NCBI GenBank assembly: GCA_036526255.1
Contig: DATCYW010000091.1
Location: 1 to 52,201 of the forward strand
Reading direction: 5' to 3'
From: Malonomonas sp036526255
GTDB taxonomy: Bacteria > Desulfobacterota > Desulfuromonadia > Desulfuromonadales > Geopsychrobacteraceae
DNA length: 52,201 nt
The notes under the pieces: model-generated
Database searches by the model: none
What the model saw: only the letters and a program-made list of their open reading frames with translations
What the model was told of the DNA's origin: nothing
Program-made: the position numbers and the translations under genes
Shown here: positions 16,154 to 24,321 of the stretch, in pieces
How the letters are laid out: the number at the start of each line of letters is the position of its first letter
Position numbering within the stretch: position 1 is the first letter of the stretch

Positions 16154-17210
16154 TGAGACACTCCTTCAGCTGCTCCTGCTGGCGGCTGCTGAGTTGATGA
16201 CAGGTAGAACGGAACATCTCTTCGGGATTCGGCGCTGCGAAACTTTCCGCGGCTTTAACGACCCGCGTGAGGCGCTCTTTCAAGGTCAATTCCAGCTGCG
16301 CCTGATCGCCGTCGCTCCAGAGCCCCTGTTGGTCGAGGAAGCGCCGCATCCGCAGCAGCGGGTCGCGTTCCTGCCATTTTTTGACCTCTTCCGGATCGCG
16401 GTAGCGTCGCGCATCGTCGGCGGTGGTGTGATCCGACATCCGGTAGGTTTCGCATTCAATAAAGGTGGTCCCTTCGCCGTTTCGGGCGCGGTCGAGCGCT
16501 TCTTTGGTCGCCTGATAGACCGCCAGCACATCGTTGCCGTCGACCTGTACGCCCCTGATGCCGTGTGCGATCGCCTTCTGCGCCAGGGTTTCTGCGCCGG
16601 TCTGTGTCTGGCGGGGAACCGAAATCGCCCACTGATTGTTCTGGCAGATCACCACCAGCGGTAGCTTGTAGACTCCGGCCATGTTCAGCGCTTCGTGAAA
16701 ATCGCCTTTCGAGGTGCCGCCATCGCCGAGAAACGCGGCCGCGACCATGTCATCGCCGCGGTACTTTGCCGCCAGCGCGGCGCCGGCCGCGTGCAGGACG
16801 TGGGTGCCGACGGCAATGCACATCGGGAAGATATTGACCCCTTCAGGGGTCTGCTGGCCACGTTCGTCGCCAGTCCAGAAGCGATAGATCAGTTCGAGCG
16901 GATAGTTGTGGCAAAGCATTACCCCCAGCTCGCGAAACGCCGGAAAAATCCAGTCCTGAGCGCGCAGGGCGAAGCCGCTGCCGATCTGGGCCGCCTCCTG
17001 GCCGAGCGACGACGGATAGGTGCCGAGCCGCCCTTCGCGCTGCAGGTCGAGGGCGCGTTGATCGGCCATGCGGGTGTAGCAGAGCAGCTCGTAGATCTGC
17101 AGCAGCTGGCTGTCGCTCAGTTCAGGCATCAGGCTCTCGTCGACCTGACCGTCCGGGGCAAGGATGCTGAGTCGATTGATCTGGAAACTGGCAATCAGCT
17201 GGCTCGGCAT
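16140..17210 (-). CDS. 2-oxoacid dehydrogenase E1, alpha subunit
   Basis: A 356-residue ThDP-binding subunit. The cofactor motif GDG...N is seen in 'FLGDGGTSKGDFHEALNMAG' to 'CQNNQWAI', and the phosphorylation-loop region reads 'YRMSDHTTADDARRYRD', which resembles heterotetrameric pyruvate-type enzymes. I start it at the ATG at 17210. GGAG lies nine bases upstream, and a TTGACA promoter places transcription start near 17236, downstream of the in-frame TTG at 17270. It is the first gene of the operon E1 alpha - E1 beta - E2 - patatin. Pyruvate is my favoured substrate, with branched-chain acids as the alternative. Confidence 0.92.
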   Translation of the reverse strand: MPSQLIASFQINRLSILAPDGQVDESLMPELSDSQLLQIYELLCYTRMADQRALDLQREGRLGTYPSSLGQEAAQIGSGFALRAQDWIFPAFRELGVMLCHNYPLELIYRFWTGDERGQQTPEGVNIFPMCIAVGTHVLHAAGAALAAKYRGDDMVAAAFLGDGGTSKGDFHEALNMAGVYKLPLVVICQNNQWAISVPRQTQTGAETLAQKAIAHGIRGVQVDGNDVLAVYQATKEALDRARNGEGTTFIECETYRMSDHTTADDARRYRDPEEVKKWQERDPLLRMRRFLDQQGLWSDGDQAQLELTLKERLTRVVKAAESFAAPNPEEMFRSTCHQLSSRQQEQLKECLNGRT

Positions 17211-17242
17211 GGTTGGTTTCTCCTTGTGTGCGAACTCTTTAA

Positions 17243-17270
17243 ACTTTAGCCTGCTTAGGTTTTCTGTCAA
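17243..17270 (-). promoter_or_regulatory. Sigma-70 promoter of the E1-E2-patatin operon
   Basis: On the minus strand a perfect TTGACA (17270-17265) is followed after 16 bases by TAAAGT (17248-17243). Predicted transcription start is near 17236, giving a 26-base leader with GGAG before the E1 alpha ATG at 17210. Confidence 0.65.
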
Positions 17271-17350
17271 TGCTGCGGGATTGCGGGCTGACTCTGGAGC
17301 GTGTATTGTTTCAGTGTATCTTCAACCAGTTAAAGAAAAGGGGCGTACTG

Positions 17351-18103
17351 ATGAAGAGTTTGCTGCTGGGACTGGGTTTGTTGCTGACGTTAACGGCCTG
17401 CGGGCCGCGAAATTTCAATTATGGCACGGCTGATCAGGCGCTGCCGCAACTGCATGTCCGTGGCGAAGGGACGGTTGAGGCGACCCCCGATCTGCTGCAG
17501 TTGCGCCTGGGGGTGGTCACTCAGGATGCCGATGCCGACCTGGCCCTGAGCAGCAACAGCGAGCGGATGCGGGCGGTGATGGCGACTATCCGCGGGATCG
17601 GTGTGGCCGAGGACGAAATCGCCACCGGCCAGTTTCAGATCCGTCCTGAATGGAACCTGCCGCCGCGGCCGACCCCGGCCAATTGGCAGCGTGAGATCAT
17701 CGGCTACCGGGTCAGTAATGAGCTGTTAATTTCCACGATCCGGGTTGAGCTGGCCGGCAAGTTGCTGGCAGCCAGTCAGCGAGCCGGGGCCAACCAGATC
17801 GGCGGCCTGCAGTTCACGCTGGCCGATCCGACCGAACACAAACAGCAGGCGATCCGCCTGGCGACTGAAAAGGCGATCCGCCAGGCGCAGACCATGGCCG
17901 CCGCCGCCGGGGTGACGCTGGGTCCGGTCCAGTCGCTGATCCTTGAATCCGCCGGCGGTGTTCCGGGTCCGCAATTGATGATGGCTGAAGCGCGCATGGC
18001 CAGTGCCGATTCGGTGCCGGTGACGGCTGGCCAGGTCGAAGTGTCGGCGGCGGTGTCGCTGATCTATCGGTTGGCCGCGCCGGCCGCAAAGAGCGTCGAG
18101 TGA
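17351..18103 (+). CDS. SIMPL-domain lipoprotein
   Basis: A 250-residue lipoprotein with lipobox LTAC after a 15-residue hydrophobic leader. The mature part is one SIMPL (DUF541) domain: 'LHVRGEGTVEATPDLLQLRLGV', 'GIGVAEDEIATGQFQIRPEW', 'IGYRVSNELLI' and 'AIRQAQTMAAAAGVTLGPV'. Relatives sit in the periplasm (E. coli YggE) and affect oxidative stress by unknown means. The ATG at 17351 has AAAAGGGG eight bases upstream; the longer in-frame reading from 17270 would run through the divergent promoter and is rejected. pncA follows 22 bases later, so the two are probably co-transcribed. Confidence 0.88.
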   Translation: MKSLLLGLGLLLTLTACGPRNFNYGTADQALPQLHVRGEGTVEATPDLLQLRLGVVTQDADADLALSSNSERMRAVMATIRGIGVAEDEIATGQFQIRPEWNLPPRPTPANWQREIIGYRVSNELLISTIRVELAGKLLAASQRAGANQIGGLQFTLADPTEHKQQAIRLATEKAIRQAQTMAAAAGVTLGPVQSLILESAGGVPGPQLMMAEARMASADSVPVTAGQVEVSAAVSLIYRLAAPAAKSVE

Positions 18104-18125
18104 TGCGCCGCGCGACGAGGTCGCT

Positions 18126-18773
18126 GTGAATCGGCTGGTAAAGGCCACGACCGCCAGTTTTGACGTCGATCCGCAGCGCGGTTTCACGCCCCTGTGCCCT
18201 AACGAGCTGCCGGTTGCCGAAGGTGACCAGATTGCCGACGAATTGAATGCGCAGGCGCAGTTCGCCCGCTATCGAGTCGTCAGCAAAGACTGTCATCCGG
18301 CGGATGCGCCCTGGGTTGCCAGCACTGCTGCGGAAATCATGACGCCGGTGACGGGCGATTTTCCCGGGCTAGATATCAAATGGCCGGTGCACTGCGTCGT
18401 TGGCAGCGAAGGCAATCGCCTGATCCCCGGTCTGCCGGCGGAGAGCGATTACGATCTGCTGATCGAAAAGGGCAAAAATCCGCTCAGTCATCCCTACGGC
18501 GCCTGCTATCAGGATTTGGCCGAGCGGGTGAGCACCGGGGCGATTGAGTGGCTGCGCCAGCGGCAGATCGATACGGTCATCGTTGGCGGACTGGCGACCG
18601 ATTACTGCGTCAAAACCACGGTGCTACAGCTGCTTCGGGCCGGTTTTGCGGTGTTGGTCAATGTGGCCGCCTGCCGGGGTGTGGCCGCGGAATCCACCGC
18701 CACCGCAATTGCTGAAATGCGCGCCGCCGGGGCCGAACTGATCGCCGGCAGCGCTGAACTGGCAGAACTATGA
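18126..18773 (+). CDS. pncA: Nicotinamidase (isochorismatase family)
   Basis: PncA hydrolyses nicotinamide to nicotinate and ammonia in NAD salvage. The 215-residue protein has the family aspartate in 'FDVDPQRGF', the metal-site block 'SKDCHPAD', 'WPVHCVVGSEG' and the nucleophilic cysteine in 'GGLATDYCVKTT'. The second histidine of the usual D-x-H-P-x-x-H block is not conserved here (DCHPADAPW). The GTG start has GAGG five bases upstream. Its stop overlaps the pncB ATG by four bases (ATGA at 18770), so the two steps nicotinamide to nicotinate to nicotinate mononucleotide are made together. Confidence 0.9.
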   Translation: MNRLVKATTASFDVDPQRGFTPLCPNELPVAEGDQIADELNAQAQFARYRVVSKDCHPADAPWVASTAAEIMTPVTGDFPGLDIKWPVHCVVGSEGNRLIPGLPAESDYDLLIEKGKNPLSHPYGACYQDLAERVSTGAIEWLRQRQIDTVIVGGLATDYCVKTTVLQLLRAGFAVLVNVAACRGVAAESTATAIAEMRAAGAELIAGSAELAEL

Positions 18774-19987
18774 GCAGCCCGAAGTTGGAGCGCTGGCTGA
18801 TCGACAGTCTGCTTGACACCGACCTGTACAAGATCACCATGCTGCAGGCGTTTTATCACGCGCCTGAATTCCGCAGCGTGCACGTCGAATGGAAGTTCGC
18901 CTGCCGCAACCTCCATGGGTACAATCTGGCGGCGCTGATACCGGAAATCGGCCGGCAGCTGGAACATCTCAGCAGTCTCACTTTTGTTGATGAAGAACTC
19001 GACTATCTGGCCAAATTCCCCTACATCAAGCCGGATTTCATCGAATTTCTGCGCATCTTCCGCCTCGACATGCGTTTTGTCTCGCTGCAGCCGAAGGGAG
19101 AGGACTTGGCGCTGCGCTTTCATGGTCCGCTGATCCATGTCACCCTGCTGGAAATCTACGCGCTGGCAATCATCAGCGAGCTGCACACGTTCGCCCATTG
19201 TGGCGGTATCGATCTGACGGTGGCCCGTGAGAAGCTGGCAGAAAAAATCGCCCTGTTGCAGTCGCAGGGGCCGCTGCCCGGCTTCCGTTTCGCCGATTTT
19301 GGCACCCGTCGCCGCGCCAGTAAAGCCTGGCAGCAGGAGGTGCTGAACCGTCTGCAGCAGCTGCCCGATTATTTTTCCGGTACCAGTAATCTGCATTTTG
19401 CCAGAACGCTGGGTTTGCAGCCGATCGGCACCATGGCGCACGAATGGTTTCAGAGCTGGCAGGCGGTCACCCGGCTGGCCGACGCGCAAAAGGCGGCGCT
19501 GGAGGGCTGGGTGCAGGAATACCGGGGCCGGTTGGGGATTGCGTTGACCGACTGTTATTCGATGGATTCCTTTATCCGCGATTTCTCCGACCCCTACTTC
19601 GGCAAGCTCTACGACGGCCTGCGCCACGACAGCGGCTGCCCGCTAAAGTGGGGCGAAAAAGCCATCCAGATGTATCAACAGCTGGGGATTGATCCGCTGA
19701 GCAAACTTCTGGTCTTCAGCGATTCGCTGAATTTCCCGCGCATGCTCGAAATCTACCGACGCTTTCAGGGGCGGGCAAAGATCTCCTTCGGTATCGGCAC
19801 CAATCTGCTTAACGATGTCGGCAACGTTCCGTTGGATATTGTCATCAAGCTGGTTGCGGCCAACGGCCGGCCAGTGGCGAAAATCTCCGACGAGCCGGGC
19901 AAGAGCATGTGCGAAGACCTTGGCTACCTTCAGTATCTGGCCAGCCAGTATCAGATAGACCCGAGCACCGTTAAAATCTCCGAATAG
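18770..19987 (+). CDS. pncB: Nicotinate phosphoribosyltransferase
   Basis: A 405-residue NAPRTase that joins nicotinate to PRPP with ATP hydrolysis, giving nicotinate mononucleotide. Recognised blocks are 'LLDTDLYKITMLQAFYH' at the N-terminus, 'FADFGTRRRASKAWQQEV', 'GTSNLHFARTLGLQPIGTMAHEW' (shortened here) with the autophosphorylated histidine, and 'YDGLRHDSGCPLKWGEKA'. It is the E. coli-type PncB of about 400 residues. It overlaps pncA, and a flavoprotein gene follows after 13 bases. Confidence 0.95.
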   Translation: MSSPKLERWLIDSLLDTDLYKITMLQAFYHAPEFRSVHVEWKFACRNLHGYNLAALIPEIGRQLEHLSSLTFVDEELDYLAKFPYIKPDFIEFLRIFRLDMRFVSLQPKGEDLALRFHGPLIHVTLLEIYALAIISELHTFAHCGGIDLTVAREKLAEKIALLQSQGPLPGFRFADFGTRRRASKAWQQEVLNRLQQLPDYFSGTSNLHFARTLGLQPIGTMAHEWFQSWQAVTRLADAQKAALEGWVQEYRGRLGIALTDCYSMDSFIRDFSDPYFGKLYDGLRHDSGCPLKWGEKAIQMYQQLGIDPLSKLLVFSDSLNFPRMLEIYRRFQGRAKISFGIGTNLLNDVGNVPLDIVIKLVAANGRPVAKISDEPGKSMCEDLGYLQYLASQYQIDPSTVKISE

Positions 19988-20000
19988 GATTATCTTCTGC

Positions 20001-21251
20001 ATGAAAAAATACGACCTGATCGTTATCGGTGGTGGCCCGGCCGGTATTTTTGCCGCCGGATTTGCTGCGCAAGCCGGGGCAAAGGTACTGCTGCTGGAAA
20101 AGAATCGCCGCTGCGGCGCCAAGCTGCTGATCACCGGCAAGGGGCGCTGCAATGTCACCAACAGCGAAACCGATCCGCGCAAGTTCGTCGAAGCTTACGG
20201 CCGCAACGGTAAAGCTTTTCTGACCGCGCTCTACGCCTTCGGTGTCAAGGAGGTGGTGGCTTTTTTCGAGCAGCGCGGGTTGCCATTGCGTGAGGAGCGG
20301 GGCGGTCGAATCTTCCCTGAACGGGGTAGCGCCGCCGATGTGCAGCAGGTGCTGGATAAGTTCATCGCTGAAGCCGGGGTCGAACTGCTGACCGATTGCA
20401 AGGTTTCCGGCCTGCAGTTGGCCGCGGGGCGGGTGGTTGCGGTGCAGACCAGCAAAGGGGAGTTTGTCGCCGATAACTTTGTCGTCGCCACTGGCGGCCT
20501 GTCTTATCCGGAAACCGGCTGTACCGGCGACGGTTATCTGTGGGCAACGCAGACCGAGCACAAGGTCCTGCCGCCGGAACCGGCGCTGGTGCCGGTGCAA
20601 CTGGCGGTCGACTGGACCGGCGAACTCTGCGAATTCAATCTGAAGAACGTCCGCATTGAAGTGCGGCAAAACGGCAAAACCCTCACCGACCGGTTCGGCG
20701 AAGCCTTTTTCACCAGCAAGGGGATCGGCGGCCCGATCATCCTCGATATGAGCGCAACCATCCGCGATGCGCTGAAAAAAGGCCCGGTCAGCCTGCGGCT
20801 CGATCTGAAACCTGCCGTTGACAGCGAGATGTTCGACAAGCGCCTGCAGCGCGAACTGACCGAGCACAACAACCGCGATTTCCGCAACTCTCTGGCCAGC
20901 CTGCTGCCGAAGGATATGATCCCGATTTTCATCGCCCTCTCCGGCATCGACCCGAATAAAAAGTGCCACTCGGTCAGCAAGGCCGAACGGACCAAACTGT
21001 TGCAGCTGTTCAAAGCTCTGGAGCTACCGGTGACCGGGGTCGGTAACTTCAAGCGGGCGATCGTCACGTCGGGCGGGGTGGCGCTGAAAGATATCGATAT
21101 GCGCAGCATGCGCTCGAAGAAGGTCGAAAACCTCTACTTTGCCGGCGAGATGATCGATCTGGATGGCCCGACCGGCGGCTTTAACCTGCAGGTCTGCTGG
21201 TCGACCGGCTATCTGGCCGGGATCAGCGCAACAGAGGGGGGAGTGCGATGA
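20001..21251 (+). CDS. NAD(P)/FAD-dependent oxidoreductase, BaiN/HI0933 family
   Basis: A 416-residue flavoprotein. The FAD-binding Rossmann start 'DLIVIGGGPAGIFAAGFAAQ' is at residues 5-24. The family signature 'CGAKLLITGKGRCNVTN' follows, and the closing block 'ENLYFAGEMIDLDGPTGGFN' carries the second FAD contact. The family is large; one member (BaiN) acts in bile-acid dehydroxylation, but most have no known substrate. It is the fourth gene of the SIMPL-pncA-pncB run, and its TGA overlaps the start of the ThDP enzyme (ATGA at 21248). An NAD link is suggestive only. Confidence 0.9.
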   Translation: MKKYDLIVIGGGPAGIFAAGFAAQAGAKVLLLEKNRRCGAKLLITGKGRCNVTNSETDPRKFVEAYGRNGKAFLTALYAFGVKEVVAFFEQRGLPLREERGGRIFPERGSAADVQQVLDKFIAEAGVELLTDCKVSGLQLAAGRVVAVQTSKGEFVADNFVVATGGLSYPETGCTGDGYLWATQTEHKVLPPEPALVPVQLAVDWTGELCEFNLKNVRIEVRQNGKTLTDRFGEAFFTSKGIGGPIILDMSATIRDALKKGPVSLRLDLKPAVDSEMFDKRLQRELTEHNNRDFRNSLASLLPKDMIPIFIALSGIDPNKKCHSVSKAERTKLLQLFKALELPVTGVGNFKRAIVTSGGVALKDIDMRSMRSKKVENLYFAGEMIDLDGPTGGFNLQVCWSTGYLAGISATEGGVR

Positions 21252-22936
21252 ACGCTGTGAAGAACTCCGCACGTGAGGGCGGCCGCATTCTGGTTGACGC
21301 CCTCAAAATTCATGGCACCGATACGGTTTTCTGCGTTCCGGGCGAAAGTTACCTGCCGGTCCTCGATGCCCTGCATGACGAGGCCGAACAGGTGCGACTG
21401 GTGGTCTGCCGGCATGAGGGGGGCGCGGCCTACATGGCCGAGGCCTACGGCAAGTTGACCGGTCGGCCCGGGGTCTGCTTTGTCACGCGCGGGCCCGGCG
21501 CGACCAACGCCAGCATCGGCGTGCACACCGCACGGCAGGACTCCACCCCGATGATCCTGTTTATCGGTCAGGTCGGCGGCGGGATTGTCGAACGGGAAGC
21601 CTTTCAGGAGATCGACTATCGGCGCATGTTCGGCCAGATGGCCAAGTGGGTGGCGCAGGTCGATCGGGTCGAGCGCCTGCCGGAGATGATCAGTCACGCC
21701 TTTCATTTAGCTGTCTCCGGACGGCCGGGGCCGGTGGTGCTGGCGCTGCCGGAGGATGTCCTCTCGGCCGTCGCCGGGGTTGCCGATACCGGCCCCTATC
21801 GACAGATTCAGGCGCATCCCGGCCAGGCAGACCTGGCGGAGTTGCGCGCCCGCCTGATTGCCGCTGAACGACCGCTGTTAATCCTTGGCGGTGGCGGCTG
21901 GACTGAAGCCGCCTGCGCCGACATCCGCCAGTTCGTCGAGGATAATCAGCTGCCGACCGCCTGCACTTTCCGTCGTCAGACCCTTCTGGATAACCGTCAC
22001 CCCAATTACATCGGCGACCTGGGGCTGGGGGGTAACCCGCGGCTGACCGAACGGGTCCTGCAGGCGGATCTGCTGATCGCGGTCGGGCCACGGCTGGGCG
22101 AAGCCTCCACCGGCGGCTACCAGTTGCTCGAGGTGCCCTGCCCGCAGCAGACCCTGGTGCATGTGCATGCCGGGGCCGAAGAGCTGGGCCGGGTTTATCA
22201 GGCCGATCTGCCGATTAATGCCGGTATGGCCGAGTTCAGTGCCGCCGTCAGTCAGTTGCCGCCAGTTGCAAGCCCTTGCTGGGCTGGCTGGCTGGCCGCC
22301 GCCCGCCGGGATTACCAGTCTTTTCAACAGCTGCCGGAGCTTCGTGGGGTGCTCGATCTGGCAGCTGTCGTCGCTCATCTCAATCAGCGCCTGCCGCCGG
22401 AGGCAGTCGTCACCAACGGCGCCGGCAACTATGCCGGCTGGGTGCATCGCTTCTACCAGTACCGTGGCTTCGGTACGCAGCTCGCGCCGACCAACGGCGC
22501 GATGGGCTATGGCGTGCCGGCGGCGATTGCCGCCAAGCTGGTGCATCCGGACCGGCCGGTGGTCTGTTTTGCTGGTGATGGTTGTTTTCAGATGAATGGT
22601 CAGGAGCTGGCAACGGCGGTGCAGTACCAGCTGCCGGTGATTTTTCTGCTCTGCAATAACGGCATGTACGGCACGATCCGTATGCATCAGGAACGGCGCT
22701 ATCCGGGGCGGGTGTCCGGTACCGACATGCACAATCCGGATTTTGTCGCCCTGGCCAGGGCTTATGGCGCCAATGCTGAGCTGGTGCGCGATCAGGCCGG
22801 CTTTGTCGCCGCCTTCGAACGGGCCCTCAGTTCATCCATCCCTACCCTGATTGAGCTGCAAACCGATCCGCAGGCGATTACGCCGACCGCCACTCTTGAC
22901 CAGTTGCGGCAGCAGGCGCTGAGCGGAAAATCCTGA
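21248..22936 (+). CDS. Thiamine-diphosphate-dependent enzyme, acetolactate synthase-like
   Basis: A 562-residue protein with the three-domain layout of the acetolactate synthase / benzoylformate decarboxylase superfamily. The N-terminal Pyr domain has the catalytic glutamate E57 in 'CRHEGGAAYMAEAYG' and 'VTRGPGATNASIGVH'. A middle domain ('PLLILGGGGW') follows, then the C-terminal PP domain with the ThDP motif 'GDGCFQMNGQELATAV...NN'. No ilvN-type regulatory subunit or ilvC is adjacent, so it is probably not the housekeeping acetolactate synthase; the true substrate cannot be read from sequence. It overlaps the flavoprotein gene by four bases and ends the operon. Confidence 0.88.
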   Translation: MNAVKNSAREGGRILVDALKIHGTDTVFCVPGESYLPVLDALHDEAEQVRLVVCRHEGGAAYMAEAYGKLTGRPGVCFVTRGPGATNASIGVHTARQDSTPMILFIGQVGGGIVEREAFQEIDYRRMFGQMAKWVAQVDRVERLPEMISHAFHLAVSGRPGPVVLALPEDVLSAVAGVADTGPYRQIQAHPGQADLAELRARLIAAERPLLILGGGGWTEAACADIRQFVEDNQLPTACTFRRQTLLDNRHPNYIGDLGLGGNPRLTERVLQADLLIAVGPRLGEASTGGYQLLEVPCPQQTLVHVHAGAEELGRVYQADLPINAGMAEFSAAVSQLPPVASPCWAGWLAAARRDYQSFQQLPELRGVLDLAAVVAHLNQRLPPEAVVTNGAGNYAGWVHRFYQYRGFGTQLAPTNGAMGYGVPAAIAAKLVHPDRPVVCFAGDGCFQMNGQELATAVQYQLPVIFLLCNNGMYGTIRMHQERRYPGRVSGTDMHNPDFVALARAYGANAELVRDQAGFVAAFERALSSSIPTLIELQTDPQAITPTATLDQLRQQALSGKS

Positions 22937-22943
22937 AGGCGCG

Positions 22944-24164
22944 CTAGTTTGCCAGGTTTTCGAACAGCCGCTCATAGGGGAGCAGCAGGAAGTCGATGCT
23001 CAGCCGTTCGCGAGAGCGCTGAAATTCAAACCCCTGCTGGCGGATTGCCGCTTCAATCCCCGGCATGTGCAGCGCCCCCCAGGGGATGATCAGCGTCCGG
23101 TAATGCTGCAAACCTATTGGCAGATAACTCAGCAGGGAACGATTGCGTTTTTCCAGCAGATCCTCCATGACAACCCGGTTGAGCTCCGGGGTCACATGCT
23201 GCTCGGCCCACCGGCTGAAATTCCGGTACCCGTCACGCAGCGAACGACTGCCCAACAGGTGGGTGCCGATGGCGTTAAGCACTTCGATGGTGCGCGGATC
23301 GAACTGTTGCAGATCGATATCGGCGCGCAGAATGTCCAGCCTGCCCGGCTCGCTGCTGCCGGGCTGATCCAACTGTTCCGCTTCGATCACCCGGCCAATA
23401 AAATTGAACTGCTCCTGCGAGGCCAGACCGAGGAGTTCGGCCAGGTTGCCGTAGCTGAAGCGGCCGGATAGTAGCCCCTGCGCGTCACTGACCCCTTCGG
23501 CCAACAGCAGGCTGTCGCCGGCGTCGAAGGACGCGGCCAGTTCCTGGTAATACTCCTGCTGCCCCAGATGAATCATCCCCGCCAGACGAATTTCCTTCAC
23601 CCCGCGTGCGTAAACCTTTTCTGTCATGTAAAGCCCGTTCGGTTTCAAACGGACGAACCCGGCGGTGTTTTGCTCGATCAGGGTGCTGGCCGCGGCATAG
23701 CTGAGCAGCAGGGTCGCCAGTGGCAGCAGCGGGATGCTGAGCAGGCAGAAGCGAAAGAAATTGCCGCCGCTGAACCCCGGCCCGGCAAACTGGCTGCGGA
23801 CCAGCAGCAGACTTTTGCGGTTCTGGCGGCGGACCAGTTGCAGCGCCAGCCAGCCGAGCAGCAGCTGTCCGCAGGCGGCGTAAAGCCGGTATTTGCCGCC
23901 GATCAGCGCTTCCAGTGGCCAGTAATCGAGCAGCCCCCAGCACAACCAGGCCAGTAGCGGCACGAAGATCAGTTTCGGCAGATGGCGATTAAATCCGAAA
24001 CCGAAATAGATGGGCACCGCCAGCAGGACCAGCAGCAGGTTGGCGAGATTGTGCAGCCCGGCGAGTGGATTGTCCGGCCAGTGGGGGCTCAGTAGCGCAC
24101 TGCCGAGACCCAAACCAGCGGCAATCAGGAACAGGATAAGGAACAGGTTGGCTAATTTTCTCAT
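22944..24164 (-). CDS. Polytopic membrane protein with a TraB/PrgY/TIKI-like domain
   Basis: A 406-residue protein. Five hydrophobic helices (about 5-25, 40-58, 65-82, 95-112, 137-158) are followed by a soluble domain of about 240 residues. That domain shows the three hallmarks of the TraB/PrgY/TIKI group: a first G-x-x-H ('GMIH', 196-199), a glutamate just after a hydrophobic strand ('LLLAEG', E223) and a second G-x-x-H ('GALH', 363-366). TIKI proteins are metalloproteases, and PrgY/TraB limit peptide pheromones; bacterial roles are mostly unknown. No Shine-Dalgarno is obvious. It is convergent with the ThDP gene, seven bases apart. The family call is from motifs only. Confidence 0.68.
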   Translation of the reverse strand: MRKLANLFLILFLIAAGLGLGSALLSPHWPDNPLAGLHNLANLLLVLLAVPIYFGFGFNRHLPKLIFVPLLAWLCWGLLDYWPLEALIGGKYRLYAACGQLLLGWLALQLVRRQNRKSLLLVRSQFAGPGFSGGNFFRFCLLSIPLLPLATLLLSYAAASTLIEQNTAGFVRLKPNGLYMTEKVYARGVKEIRLAGMIHLGQQEYYQELAASFDAGDSLLLAEGVSDAQGLLSGRFSYGNLAELLGLASQEQFNFIGRVIEAEQLDQPGSSEPGRLDILRADIDLQQFDPRTIEVLNAIGTHLLGSRSLRDGYRNFSRWAEQHVTPELNRVVMEDLLEKRNRSLLSYLPIGLQHYRTLIIPWGALHMPGIEAAIRQQGFEFQRSRERLSIDFLLLPYERLFENLAN

Positions 24165-24252
24165 GGGTTATCTGTGAGGTCAGGGTTGCATGGAGCAGGT
24201 TTGTGCACGGCTGCTGTTGCCCGACGATCAGCAGTGTCCAGAGCGCGAGAAG

Positions 24253-24309
24253 TCAGCCATTGAGGATGGCGCACCACTTGAAGAAGCTGGTCAGCGTCTG
24301 GAGATCCAT
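24253..24309 (-). pseudogene. Remnant of a small membrane-protein gene (DUF6868-like)
   Basis: On the minus strand AAGGAG precedes an ATG at 24309 that opens 'MDLQTLTSFFKWCAILNG', then an in-frame TGA at 24255-24253. Past the TGA the frame continues 'LLALWTLLIV', a plausible transmembrane continuation, and then loses any family-like sequence. The opening strongly resembles small two-helix proteins annotated DUF6868 (about 80 residues). The copy therefore looks broken by the stop and truncated. The family match is from memory. Confidence 0.45.
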
Positions 24310-24321
24310 CTGTGCCGCTCC

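Noticed and set aside
24253..24255. In-frame TGA in the small DUF6868-like gene as another selenocysteine codon
   Set aside because: The position is inside a predicted membrane helix with no redox motif, no SECIS-like hairpin was seen after it, and the frame soon loses similarity; decay is simpler.
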